Source: Billgrantia zhangzhouensis
Lineage (GTDB): Bacteria > Pseudomonadota > Gammaproteobacteria > Pseudomonadales > Halomonadaceae
Length of the DNA stretch: 64,000 nt
Reading direction: 5' to 3'
Assembly: GCF_021404465.1 (NCBI RefSeq)
Contig: NZ_JABFTT010000016.1
Coordinates: 46,869 to 110,868 of the forward strand
The translations under genes and the position numbers were made by a program. Positions 26,293-35,002 of the stretch are shown here, piece after piece. Numbering within the stretch: position 1 is the stretch's first letter; each line of letters starts with the position of its first letter. Below the pieces are notes generated by a model. It was not told the origin of the DNA, did no database searches, and worked only from the letters and a program-made list of their open reading frames with translations.

Positions 26293-27660
26293 ATGACCGC
26301 ACAGCTTGATCGTCTCGAGAAACGAGTTCGCGGCGCCGTCGTCGACGACCCCGAGAACGGCATCTTCCGCTGCCACCGCAGCATGTTCACCGACCCGGCC
26401 TTCTTCGAGCTGGAGATGAAGCACATCTTCGAAGGCAACTGGCTGTTCCTGGCCCACGAGAGCCAGATCGCCGAGCCGGGCGACTACATGACCGTCACCA
26501 TGGGCCGCCAGCCGGTGATCATCACCCGCGACAAGCAGGGCGAGCTGCACGCGCTGATCAACGCCTGCGCCCACCGCGGCGCCACCCTGTGCCGCAAGAA
26601 GCGCGGCAACAAGGGCACCTTTACCTGCCCGTTCCACGGCTGGTCGTTCAAGAACGACGGCAAGCTGCTCAAGGCCAAGAACGAGAAGACCGGCGCCTAC
26701 CCCGAGGGCTTCAAGCAGGAAGGCTCCCATGACCTCAAGCGCGTGGCGCGCTTCGAGAGCTATCGCGGCTTCCTGTTCGGCAGCCTGAGCGCCGACGTCG
26801 CCCCGCTCACCGAGTACCTCGGCGAGACCACCAAGATCATCGACAACATCGTCGATCAGGCGCCGGAGGGCATAGAGATCCTGCGCGGTACCTCCTCCTA
26901 CACCTTCAACGGCAACTGGAAGCTGGGCGCCGAGAACGGGGCCGACGGCTACCACGTCAGCACCGTGCACTGGAACTACGCCTCGACCATGGAGCGGCGC
27001 AACTATGAGGCCGGCGGCACCAAGGCGGTGGACGCCAACGGCTGGTCGAAGAGCATGGGCGGCTTCTACTCCTACGAGAATGGCCACATGATGTTGTGGA
27101 CGCGCCTGCTCAACCCCGAGGTGCGCCCGGTCTACGCCCAGCGCGAGCGTATCGAGCAGGAACTCGGCGAGGCGCGCGCCGACTCCATCGTCAACCAGAC
27201 CCGCAATCTCTGCCTCTACCCCAACGTCTACCTGATGGACCAGTTCTCCACCCAGATCCGCGTGATCCGGCCGATCGCCGTGGACAAGAGCGAGGTCACC
27301 ATCTACTGCTTCGCGCCCAAAGGCGAGTCCGCCGAGAACCGCGCCCTGCGCATCCGCCAGTACGAGGACTTCTTCAACGTCAGCGGCATGGGCACGCCCG
27401 ACGACCTGGAGGAGTTCCGTGCCTGCCAGAACGGCTACGCCGGCCTCGATGCCGAATGGAACGATCTCTCCCGCGGTGCCAAGCAGTGGATCGAGGGTGC
27501 CGACGACAATGCCCGCGCCATCGACATGAAGCCGCTGCTCAGCGGCGCCTCGCCCGAGGACGAGGGCCTCTATGTGATGCACCACAAGCACTGGGTCGAG
27601 GAGATGCTGCGCGCCATCGCCAAGGAACGCAGCCAGTTCATCGCCACCGCGTCGGCCTGA
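26293..27660 (+). CDS. benA: Benzoate 1,2-dioxygenase large (oxygenase alpha) subunit
   Basis: 455 residues. Rieske ligands are C92-A-H94 and C112-P-F-H115. The mononuclear iron site lies in [15 protein letters not shown]. The protein follows BenA/XylX wording ([31 protein letters not shown]). With BenB and BenC it converts benzoate to the cis-diol. An AGGAGTTGGAG site precedes the ATG. First ben gene, 110 bases after catA with a hairpin between. Confidence 0.95.
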   Translation: MTAQLDRLEKRVRGAVVDDPENGIFRCHRSMFTDPAFFELEMKHIFEGNWLFLAHESQIAEPGDYMTVTMGRQPVIITRDKQGELHALINACAHRGATLCRKKRGNKGTFTCPFHGWSFKNDGKLLKAKNEKTGAYPEGFKQEGSHDLKRVARFESYRGFLFGSLSADVAPLTEYLGETTKIIDNIVDQAPEGIEILRGTSSYTFNGNWKLGAENGADGYHVSTVHWNYASTMERRNYEAGGTKAVDANGWSKSMGGFYSYENGHMMLWTRLLNPEVRPVYAQRERIEQELGEARADSIVNQTRNLCLYPNVYLMDQFSTQIRVIRPIAVDKSEVTIYCFAPKGESAENRALRIRQYEDFFNVSGMGTPDDLEEFRACQNGYAGLDAEWNDLSRGAKQWIEGADDNARAIDMKPLLSGASPEDEGLYVMHHKHWVEEMLRAIAKERSQFIATASA

Positions 27661-27674
27661 GGGAGGACACCGTC

Positions 27675-28160
27675 ATGACTTATCTCGATATTCAGGCCTT
27701 TGTCCATCGCGAGGCCCGCCTGCTCGACGACCGCCAGTGGGACGAGTGGCTGACCTGCTACCACAAGGACGTGGTCTTCTGGATGCCGGCCTGGGACGAC
27801 GACGACCGGCTGACCGAGGACCCGCAGAGTGAGATCTCGCTGATCTACTACCCCAACCGCGAGGGGCTCGAGGACCGCGTCTACCGCATCAAGACCGAGC
27901 GCTCCGGGGCGACCAGCATCCCCGAGCCGCGCACCACGCACCAGGTCTCCAACCTGGAGGTGCTCTCGCAGGAAGGCGACACGGTCGAGCTGCGCTTCAA
28001 CTGGCACACCCTGAGCCACCGCTACCAGCAGGCCAGCGCCTACTTCGGCACCTCCTTCTACACCCTGGACGTGTCCGGCGACGCGCCGCTGATCACCTAC
28101 AAGAAGGTGGTGCTGAATAACGACTACATCCACCAGGTCATCGACGTGTACCACGTCTGA
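27675..28160 (+). CDS. benB: Benzoate 1,2-dioxygenase small (beta) subunit
   Basis: 161 residues, a SnoaL/NTF2-fold ring-hydroxylase beta subunit. Typical segments are EARLLDDRQWDEWLTCYHKDVVFWMPAW and RTTHQVSNLEV. It is structural, supporting BenA in an alpha3beta3 complex. It begins 14 bases after benA with a GGGAGG site. Confidence 0.94.
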   Translation: MTYLDIQAFVHREARLLDDRQWDEWLTCYHKDVVFWMPAWDDDDRLTEDPQSEISLIYYPNREGLEDRVYRIKTERSGATSIPEPRTTHQVSNLEVLSQEGDTVELRFNWHTLSHRYQQASAYFGTSFYTLDVSGDAPLITYKKVVLNNDYIHQVIDVYHV

Positions 28161-28191
28161 GTGACCGCGATCCCGGTGGGAGGAGACGAGC

Positions 28192-29250
28192 ATGAGCTAC
28201 ACCATAGCCCTCAACTTCGAAGACGGCGTGACCCGCTTCATCAGCTGCAAGGAAGGCGAGACGGTGCTCGACGCCGCCTATCGCCACAAGGTCAATCTGC
28301 CGATGGACTGCTCCGACGGCGTCTGCGGCACCTGCAAGGGCACCTGCGAGCAGGGTGAGTTCGACCTGGGCGATGAGTACATCGACGAGGCGCTCTCCGA
28401 TGAGGAGGCCGCCGAAGGCAAGGTGCTGACCTGCCAGATGGTGCCGTCGTCGGACTGCGTGGTGCAGGTGCCGGTAGCCTCGACCCTGTGCAAGACCGGT
28501 GTCGGCGAGTTCCCCGGCCGTGTCGCCGAAGTCGAGCGCCTCTCTGAGGACAGCTTCGAGCTGGTCATAGATCTTGATAAAGAGTATCTCGACGAAGGCG
28601 AGAGGCTCACTTTCCTGCCGGGGCAGTACGTCAACATCCAGGTGCCGGGCAGCGACGAGACTCGCTCCTACTCGTTCAGCTCGCTGCCCGGCGAGCGCCG
28701 CGCCAGCTTTCTCATCCGCAATGTGCCGAATGGCCTGATGAGCGGCTACCTGAGCGGCCCAGCAAAGCCCGAGGATGTGCTGACACTGACCGGGCCGATG
28801 GGCAGCTTCTACCTGCGCGAGGTCGAGCGCCCCGTGCTGATGCTGGCCGGCGGCACCGGGCTGGCGCCGTTCCTCTCCATGCTGCGCCAGTTGCAGGCGC
28901 GCGGCTGCGACCAGCCAGTGCGTCTGCTCTACGGCGTGAACGTCGACGACCACCTGGTCAAGCTCGACGAGCTCGACGCCTTCGCCGAGGCGCTGCCCGA
29001 CTTCGCCTATACCACGGTGGTGGCTGATGCGGCCAGCGAGCACCCGCGCAAGGGCTATGTGACCCACCACATGGCCACCGAGCTGCTGCACGACGGCGAG
29101 GTCGACGTCTACCTGTGCGGGCCGCCGCCGATGGTCGATGCCGTGCTCGCCCACTTCCGCGAGCAGGGCATCTCGCCGGCCAGCTTCCACTACGAGAAGT
29201 TCACCCCGAGCCTGGCGCCGGAAGAGGCGAAGAAGGAGGCGGTGGCATGA
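28192..29250 (+). CDS. benC: Benzoate 1,2-dioxygenase reductase
   Basis: 352 residues. The N-terminal plant-type 2Fe-2S domain (CSDGVCGTCKGTC, fourth Cys in LTCQM) is followed by an FAD domain (ETRSYSFSSLPGE) and an NAD domain (MLAGGTGLAPFLSML; CGPPPMVDAV). It transfers electrons from NADH to BenAB. It has a GGGAGGAG site, and its stop overlaps the benD start by 4 bases. Confidence 0.95.
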   Translation: MSYTIALNFEDGVTRFISCKEGETVLDAAYRHKVNLPMDCSDGVCGTCKGTCEQGEFDLGDEYIDEALSDEEAAEGKVLTCQMVPSSDCVVQVPVASTLCKTGVGEFPGRVAEVERLSEDSFELVIDLDKEYLDEGERLTFLPGQYVNIQVPGSDETRSYSFSSLPGERRASFLIRNVPNGLMSGYLSGPAKPEDVLTLTGPMGSFYLREVERPVLMLAGGTGLAPFLSMLRQLQARGCDQPVRLLYGVNVDDHLVKLDELDAFAEALPDFAYTTVVADAASEHPRKGYVTHHMATELLHDGEVDVYLCGPPPMVDAVLAHFREQGISPASFHYEKFTPSLAPEEAKKEAVA

Positions 29251-30029
29251 ACATGCGCTTTGCCGAGCAGGTCATGGTGATCACCGGCGCCGCCCAGGGC
29301 ATCGGCCGGCGCGTCGCCGAGCGCGCCGGCGCCGAGGGCGCCCGGCTGGCGCTGGTGGATCGCGCCGAGCTCATCCATGAGGTGGTGGCCGGGCTGTCCG
29401 ATCAGGGTGTCGAGGCCATCGCGCTGCAGGCCGACCTGGAGACATGGCAGGGTGCCGAGGAGGCGATGCTCAGGACCGTCGAGCACTACGGTCGCCTCGA
29501 CACCCTGATCAATAACGTGGGGGGCGCGATCAATTTCAAGCCCTTCACCGAGTTCACCGAGGCCCAGATCTCGGCCGAGATTACCCGTTCGCTAATGCCG
29601 ACGCTGTGGTGCTGTCGTGCGGCCTTGCCCACCCTGGTGGAGCAGGGCGGCGGTGTCATCGTCAACGTGTCGTCGGCGGCGACGCGTGGCATCCATCGAA
29701 TTCCCTACTCGGCAGCCAAGGGTGGCGTCAACGCCCTGACCGCCTCCCTGGCCTTCGAGTATGCCAAGCACGGCATACGTGTGGTGGCCACCGCCCCCGG
29801 CGGCACCGAGGCGCCGTCGCGGCGCATCTCGCGCGGCACACCCGAGCCGCGCAACGAGCAGGAGCAGGCCTGGTTCCAGGCCCATATCGACCAGACCAGA
29901 AGCAGCTGTCTGATGGGGCGCTACGGCACCCTGGACGAGATGGCGGCACCGATCCTGTTCCTGGCCTCGCGTGAGGCCAGCTATATCACCGGGACGGTGG
30001 TTCCGGTGGCAGGAGGCGATAGCGGCTGA
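29247..30029 (+). CDS. benD: Benzoate cis-diol dehydrogenase (SDR)
   Basis: 260 residues from the ATG that overlaps the benC stop (ATGA). SDR motifs: TGAAQGIG near residue 12, NNVGG, and catalytic Ser plus YSAAK. It oxidises 1,6-dihydroxycyclohexa-2,4-diene-1-carboxylate with NAD, giving catechol and CO2. It is the last catabolic gene before the two benE transporter genes. Confidence 0.94.
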   Translation: MNMRFAEQVMVITGAAQGIGRRVAERAGAEGARLALVDRAELIHEVVAGLSDQGVEAIALQADLETWQGAEEAMLRTVEHYGRLDTLINNVGGAINFKPFTEFTEAQISAEITRSLMPTLWCCRAALPTLVEQGGGVIVNVSSAATRGIHRIPYSAAKGGVNALTASLAFEYAKHGIRVVATAPGGTEAPSRRISRGTPEPRNEQEQAWFQAHIDQTRSSCLMGRYGTLDEMAAPILFLASREASYITGTVVPVAGGDSG

Positions 30030-30099
30030 GCGGCCGCACGCAACACGTTCACTACTCGCACCAACACTTCAATCATAAAAAAATCCCCTGGAGCACAAC

Positions 30100-31353
30100 G
30101 TGAAACATATCGAGAAGGGTGCCGGACTCGCCACGGCGCCACGTGACTTTATCCGCGACCTCAACGCCGACAACCTGAGTGCCGGTGTGGTGGCCGGGAT
30201 CTTCGGCCTCAGCGCCGGCGTCATCCACATCAGCGCCGGCACCGCGGCGGGGCTCCCCCAGGAGTTCACCCTGTTGTGGGTGATCAGCTACCTGATGATC
30301 AACGGCCTGTTCGGGCTGTTCTTGCCGGCCTACTACCGGCTGCCGTTGCCGATAGCCAACTCAATCCCCGGCGCGCTGCTGTTCGCCGCCGTCATTCCCC
30401 TGGTGGGCCTCAACGAGGCGCTGGGCGCCACGCTGATTGCGGGCGCCATCGCGCTGGTGGTAGGCCTGGCGGGGTGGATGAGCCTGGTCATGCGTTTGAT
30501 TCCGATGCCCATCGTGATGGGCATGGTGGCGGGCGTGTTGCTCAAGTTCGGCACCAACATGGTGATGCCGCTGCAGAATGCGCTTCTGCCGGCGTCGGTG
30601 ATGATCCTCTCCTTCTTCTTCGCCGCGCGCTACCTGCGCCGGGTGCCGCCGCTGGTGGTCACGCTGCTGGTGGGCGTCGGCTACATGGCGTTTTCCGGGG
30701 CCGATTTCTCCAGCGTGACGCTCTCCTTCAAGCTGCCCGAATTCATCATGCCCACCTTCACTCTGGAGGCCTTTCTGGCCTATGGCCTACCGCTGGCGCT
30801 GATCCTCGTCGGCATGGAGACCCCGGCCGGGGTGGGGCTGGTCAAGGGCATGGGATACAAGAGCGCGCCGGCCAATGCGATTACCGCCCTCGGGGGCTTC
30901 GGCACCATGGTCTCGGCCTTCTTCAACCTGCACAGCACCTGTATCGCCGCGCCGATGACTGGGATCTGCTCGGGGCCGGAGGCCGGCAGCCACGACAAGC
31001 GCTGGGTAGCGGCGGTCATCGTTGGCATCATTTTCATCACGGCGGCGCCCTTCTACGGCTTCGTGTTCAGCCTGATTGAGGCGATGCCGAGCTACTTCAT
31101 CGCCATCATCGCTGGGTTGGCGCTGCTGCGGGTGATCAGCTCGGCCATGCACATGACCTTCTCTGGCAAGCATGAGGTGGGGGCGATGTTCTCCTTCCTG
31201 ATTGCCGTCTCGGGGATCCAGATATTCGGCATCGGTTCCTCCTTCTGGGCGCTGGTGCTGGGGGCGGGGCTCTCCATGCTGGTGGAGTTCCGGGACTTCG
31301 ATTTCTCCCGCAAATCCGCTCCCTCGCGCGAGGCGGCCGCCTCGGCACGCTAG
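30100..31353 (+). CDS. benE: Benzoate/H+ symporter, BenE family, copy 1
   Basis: 417 residues with a GTG start preceded by a CTGGAG site. About 12 hydrophobic segments. BenE wording includes IFGLSAGVIHISAGTAAG, a tract of small residues IPGALLFAAVIPLVGLNEALGATLIAGAIALVVGLAG, and PMPIVMGMVAGVLLKFG. The family imports benzoate with protons across the inner membrane. It is 70 bases after benD and is followed by its own terminator, then a second benE-like gene. Confidence 0.88.
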   Translation: MKHIEKGAGLATAPRDFIRDLNADNLSAGVVAGIFGLSAGVIHISAGTAAGLPQEFTLLWVISYLMINGLFGLFLPAYYRLPLPIANSIPGALLFAAVIPLVGLNEALGATLIAGAIALVVGLAGWMSLVMRLIPMPIVMGMVAGVLLKFGTNMVMPLQNALLPASVMILSFFFAARYLRRVPPLVVTLLVGVGYMAFSGADFSSVTLSFKLPEFIMPTFTLEAFLAYGLPLALILVGMETPAGVGLVKGMGYKSAPANAITALGGFGTMVSAFFNLHSTCIAAPMTGICSGPEAGSHDKRWVAAVIVGIIFITAAPFYGFVFSLIEAMPSYFIAIIAGLALLRVISSAMHMTFSGKHEVGAMFSFLIAVSGIQIFGIGSSFWALVLGAGLSMLVEFRDFDFSRKSAPSREAAASAR

Positions 31354-31377
31354 CGGGAGGCCATATTTTCCTCCATT

Positions 31378-31412
31378 GGTCCGCGATCGATTCTTCGTCG
31401 CGGGCCTTTTTT
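31378..31412 (+). terminator. Rho-independent terminator between the two benE genes
   Basis: GGTCCGCGA (31378-31386) pairs with TCGCGGGCC (31398-31406) with one mismatch, followed by six T. It lies 25 bases after the first benE stop and 40 before the second start. Confidence 0.75.
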
Positions 31413-31452
31413 CCCGTTTCGAATCTCCATCCAATCGAGCACGAGGTGAACG

Positions 31453-32670
31453 ATGTCATTGCGCCAGGACGCGTCTCTGTCGGCCGTTACCGCCGGCTTC
31501 GTGGCGGTGCTGATCTCCTACGCCGGCCCGCTGGCAATCTTCTTCCAGGCCGCGCAGAGCGCGGAAATCTCTACCCAGATGATGAGCTCCTGGGTGTGGG
31601 CGATCTCTATCGGTGCCGCGGTGTCCGGCATTGGCCTGAGCCTGTGGCTCAAGGTACCGGTGATCACCGCCTGGTCGGCGCCCGGCACGGCGCTGCTGGT
31701 CACGCTGTTTCCGGGGCTGTCTTTGAACGAGGCGGTGGGGGCCTACCTCTCCGCCGCCTTGATAGTCTTCGCGGTGGGGGTGAGCGGCACCTTCGACCGC
31801 CTCATTGCGCTGATTCCGCCCGGCATTGCCGCGGCGATGATGGCCGGCATCCTGTTCCAGTTCGGCATCGGCGTGTTCACTTCGCTGGAGAACTCGCCGG
31901 CTCTGGCCATGGGCATGCTTACTGCCTACCTGGTGTTCAAACGGCTCTTTCCGCGCTACTTCCTGGCGCTGTTGTTGCTGGCGGGGATCGTGCTGACGGT
32001 GCTGCTGGAAGGTGCCAGCCTGGCAGGTGTTTCGTGGCAGCTGGCCTCACCTGAGCCGATTCGTCCCGAGTGGACGCTGCACGCCACGCTCAGCCTGGCG
32101 CTGCCCCTAGCGCTGGTCAGCCTCACCGGCCAGTTCCTGCCGGGCATGACGATTCTGCGCGGTGCCGGTTATGACGCCCAGGCTCGCCCGATCCTTACCA
32201 TCACCGGACTGGTATCGCTGCCGATGGCGCTGTTCGGCGGCATTACCACCGTAGTGGCAGCCATCACCGCGGCGCTATGCACCGGCAAGGCGGCCCATCC
32301 CGACCCCGGCAAGCGCTACGTGGCTGGTGTGGCCAACGGCGTGTTCTATCTGCTCGGCGCGTTGTTCTCGGGCAGCATCGTGCTGTTGTTCACCTCGCTG
32401 CCGGTGACCTTCGTTGCCCTGCTGGCGGGGCTGGCGCTGATCAGCGCCATCACCAGCAACCTCAGCGCAGCGGCCGCCGAGAAGGGCCATCTCGAAGCCT
32501 CGGTCATCACCTTCCTGGCCACCGCTTCGGGAGTGAGCCTGTTCGGCCTGGGCTCGGCCTTCTGGGGCGTGACGATCGGCTGCGCGGCCTACCTGATCCT
32601 GCATCGGCCCTGGCGAGTGGAAAAGGAGCTAACGAGACAGCGCCAGGCAGCGGGAACCGCCCGACACTGA
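31453..32670 (+). CDS. Benzoate/H+ symporter, BenE family, copy 2
   Basis: 405 residues, about 12 membrane segments, with the same family layout: TAGFVAVLISYAGPLAIFFQAA, ITAWSAPGTALL, IPPGIAAAMMAGILFQFGIG and GGITTVVAAITAALCTG. It is clearly divergent from the first copy, so this is an older paralogue rather than a fresh duplication. It may carry benzoate or another carboxylate. An ACGAGGTG site precedes the ATG. Confidence 0.85.
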   Translation: MSLRQDASLSAVTAGFVAVLISYAGPLAIFFQAAQSAEISTQMMSSWVWAISIGAAVSGIGLSLWLKVPVITAWSAPGTALLVTLFPGLSLNEAVGAYLSAALIVFAVGVSGTFDRLIALIPPGIAAAMMAGILFQFGIGVFTSLENSPALAMGMLTAYLVFKRLFPRYFLALLLLAGIVLTVLLEGASLAGVSWQLASPEPIRPEWTLHATLSLALPLALVSLTGQFLPGMTILRGAGYDAQARPILTITGLVSLPMALFGGITTVVAAITAALCTGKAAHPDPGKRYVAGVANGVFYLLGALFSGSIVLLFTSLPVTFVALLAGLALISAITSNLSAAAAEKGHLEASVITFLATASGVSLFGLGSAFWGVTIGCAAYLILHRPWRVEKELTRQRQAAGTARH

Positions 32671-32735
32671 GCTGTCGGCTATAGGCGCGGCGGACTATCT
32701 ACCGGTCCGCCGTGCTGCATATCGGCTGTTTACAG

Positions 32736-32955
32736 CCCCCTTCGACTTGGCTGTATGCGTGCCGATGGCATCCATCAGCGGCGGCGACAGGCAGTCGTAA
32801 GGTGGCAGGCCGAGCTCCTTGAGCCGCGAGTGCACCGCATCCATGTTCTGCGGATCCGATACGAATGCTCTTGCCCGCGTCAGCAGTTAGAACGCCCCGT
32901 TGAGCTCGGACGGCATGTCATGGTTGATGAATTCGTCGATATTGAGTTCGCCGCC
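32736..32955 (-). pseudogene. Fused remnant of adhC and gfa 3' ends
   Basis: On the minus strand, 32858-32955 matches the last ~100 bases of the adhC gene at 63900-64000, and 32736-32857 matches the last ~120 bases of gfa at 63040-63163. The two parts join directly, so most of gfa and the intergenic DNA is missing; an in-frame TAG and small changes show decay. The adhC part still reads like DEFINHDMP and the gfa part like [17 protein letters not shown]. It marks an ancient copy of the gfa-adhC locus next to the ben/cat genes. Confidence 0.85.
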
Positions 32956-33541
32956 CAAGGGTACTCGCTAAAAGCGAAGCAGCCCATGTAGTAGCATCTG
33001 GCCGTCGACGTGAAGCGCGAGGTGTCATCGGGCATCAACCCCCTGCCCCTGAGTGGTGCGCACCGTCTGGCTCAGGTTGGTCTGTCTGAGCGATAGAACT
33101 TGCATTGCCGCACTCGGTGGTGTCGGTTCAGTACTTGCCAGCGCTCGGAAGCGGCAGAGGCATGCCAGAGGAATCGACTCTGCTCAGGAATCAGCCAGGG
33201 CGGCGTTGCCCCTCCCGGTGCTTCGTCGAAGGGGGGCATCGCGCCGGCCAACTGCCTGGCGTAGCGCTGGGGCCAGGAGGTGGCGACCGAATGCTAAGGC
33301 TTCGGGCTACGACTTAAGACGGGCGCATTCCTTGGCTCCCGGTGGATCCGTGCCCAGTCCAGTTGGGGCTTATCGCCATGAGCAGCTCCGCAGAGTGTAC
33401 CGCGAAGCCCATGAAGAAGAACGATTCAAGTTTTATATATTTTCTTTAATATCAGTTGTTTATAGTGTTTTTTAAGCTGCCGAAAGTCGATGGGATTGCC
33501 ATGGAATATGGTGAACCGAAATGGTGGAAGAAGCGCCTTTT

Positions 33542-33561
33542 CCATACCTGTCAGGGTATGG
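33542..33561. promoter_or_regulatory. CatR-type palindrome upstream of catA2
   Basis: Perfect 7-base arms CCATACC (33542-33548) and GGTATGG (33555-33561) with spacer TGTCAG. It resembles the ATAC-N7-GTAT box upstream of catB with one extra spacer base. It lies 121 bases before catA2, and an AACGGTATTGG segment follows, similar to that near both catB promoters. Confidence 0.65.
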
Positions 33562-33681
33562 TCCCTTGCCGAAACGGTATTGGCGGTTGCGACCAGCGTT
33601 GATGAATATGGTTGAAAAGTTAAGTGAAAAGGCATTTATTTTAATGCGCCAGTAATAACCACAACAGAGAGAGCAACCTCC

Positions 33682-34656
33682 ATGACCGTGAAGATCTTCG
33701 ATACCCCCGAAATACAGGAGTTTCTCAAGACCGTCGCCGGTTTCGGCCAAGAGGGCGGCAACGATCGCGCCAAGCAGATCATGTACCGCCTGCTCTCCGA
33801 CCTCTATCGCCTGATCGACGACTTCGACGTCAGCGAGGAGGAGTACTGGTCCGCCGTCAGCCTGCTCAACGCCCTCGGCCACGACACCCAGTTCGGCCTG
33901 CTCTCTCCGGGTCTGGGCTTCGATCACTACCTGGACATGCGCCAGGACGCCGCCGACGCCGAGGCCAAGCGCACCGGTGGCACGCCGCGTACCATCGAGG
34001 GCCCGCTGTACGTGGCCGGCGCCCCGGAAGCCGAGGGCTTCGCACGCCTGGACGACGGCAGCGACCCCGACGGCGAGGTGATGTGGCTGACCGGCCAGGT
34101 ACGCGACGTCGATGGTAACCCGATCCCCGGGGCCAAGGTCGAGATCTGGCACTGCGACTCCAAGGGCAACTACTCGTTCTTCGACCCCAGCCAGGACGAG
34201 TACAACATGCGCCGCACCATCTACGCCGATAGTGATGGCCGCTACACCGCGCGCAGCATCATCCCCTCCGGCTACGGAGTACCCGAAGGCGCGCCCACCG
34301 ACCAAGTGCTCAAGGCTCTGGGCCGTCACGGCGAGCGCCCGGCGCACATCCACTACTTCATCTCCGCGCCGGGCCACCAGCACCTGACCACCCAGATCAA
34401 CCTGGCCGGCGACAAGTACACCTGGGACGACTTCGCCTTCGCCACCCGCGAGGAGCTGGTGGTGCCGGCGACGCGTATCGAGGACCAGGGCGAGATCGCC
34501 AAGCGTGAACTGGACGGCCCATTCTCCGAGGTGGTGTTCGACGTCGAGCTGGCCAAGACCGACAAGCCGGAGCTGCAGGCCCGTCATGCCCGTCCGCGGG
34601 CCAAGGAAGACGAGCAAGACCAGCACAGCCAACTGGCCAGCACAGCCAAGGTTTGA
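33682..34656 (+). CDS. catA: Catechol 1,2-dioxygenase, copy 2
   Basis: 324 residues, same length as copy 1 and very similar by eye. Fe(III) ligands are kept: Y164 (KGNYSFFD), Y198 (IIPSGYGVP), H222 and H224 (RPAHIHYF). It stands alone with its own CatR-type box and is followed by the iac island, so it is well placed to open the catechol made from indole-3-acetate. The catBC partners of this copy appear to be the ones at 59621-61062, on the far side of the island. Confidence 0.95.
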   Translation: MTVKIFDTPEIQEFLKTVAGFGQEGGNDRAKQIMYRLLSDLYRLIDDFDVSEEEYWSAVSLLNALGHDTQFGLLSPGLGFDHYLDMRQDAADAEAKRTGGTPRTIEGPLYVAGAPEAEGFARLDDGSDPDGEVMWLTGQVRDVDGNPIPGAKVEIWHCDSKGNYSFFDPSQDEYNMRRTIYADSDGRYTARSIIPSGYGVPEGAPTDQVLKALGRHGERPAHIHYFISAPGHQHLTTQINLAGDKYTWDDFAFATREELVVPATRIEDQGEIAKRELDGPFSEVVFDVELAKTDKPELQARHARPRAKEDEQDQHSQLASTAKV

Positions 34657-35002
34657 TCTTTCTGCCTCATTCGGCAGGAAGGGAAGCTCCCTAGCCTGAG
34701 GCAATAGGTGTGGCTCTATTCTGGTGTCGATAGCGTTTGGGGTGCACCAGAGTGGTGTGAGGTTGGGGCTTGTAACGACAAGGGTTTAAGTTAGTTTGTT
34801 GTTTTAAAAATTTTTTCTGTCATTTGGCATGTTGTTCGCTTGTTGCTGTGGTAAGTAAAAATACAAGAAAACAAGAGAATATGATTGAAAATTCATGTGA
34901 TATTGAGTGTTTTTTCAATTTATCGCCTATGACAGATGCTCTGCGTGATTAAAACCTCATGAAAAGCATGTGGAACGAACAAGAGAAAAGGAGTGTTGAA
35001 GA
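34657..35002. promoter_or_regulatory. AT-rich promoter region of the arylmalonate operon
   Basis: 346 bases without a gene, markedly more AT-rich than its surroundings, with TTTTAAAAATTTTTT at about 34802. It contains the shared operator motif at 34885-34905 and a nearby ATTGA / TCAAT dyad. An AAAAGGAG ribosome site precedes the ATG at 35003. Confidence 0.55.
34885..34905 (+). promoter_or_regulatory. Shared island operator motif, copy 1
   Basis: TTGAAAATTCATGTGAT, followed by ATTG, is identical over 21 bases to the copy at 43455 and close to that at 46473. The core TGAAAATTCA is a near-palindrome. It sits about 100 bases upstream of the opine-dehydrogenase-family gene. IacR, the MarR regulator at 57702, is the likely binder (inference). 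Confidence 0.65.

Larger units (their letters stand above)
32671..33681. other. Gene-free, decayed region between benE2 and catA2
   Basis: About 1 kb. Contents: an 8-base-stem hairpin CGGCGGAC / GTCCGCCG at 32688-32712 just after benE2; a fused gfa-adhC remnant (32736-32955); about 450 bases in which I recognise nothing; then an AT-rich stretch from about 33425 with a CatR-type palindrome (33542-33561) forming the catA2 promoter region. Confidence 0.6.

Noticed and set aside
33053..33475. 140-codon plus-strand frame in the decayed region
   Set aside because: No family features, no ribosome site, and it lies in DNA with other pseudogene traces.
34657..35002. Insertion-sequence end or integrase attachment site at the left island border
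   Set aside because: No transposase, no terminal inverted repeats, no tRNA gene and no direct repeat with the right border could be found by eye.
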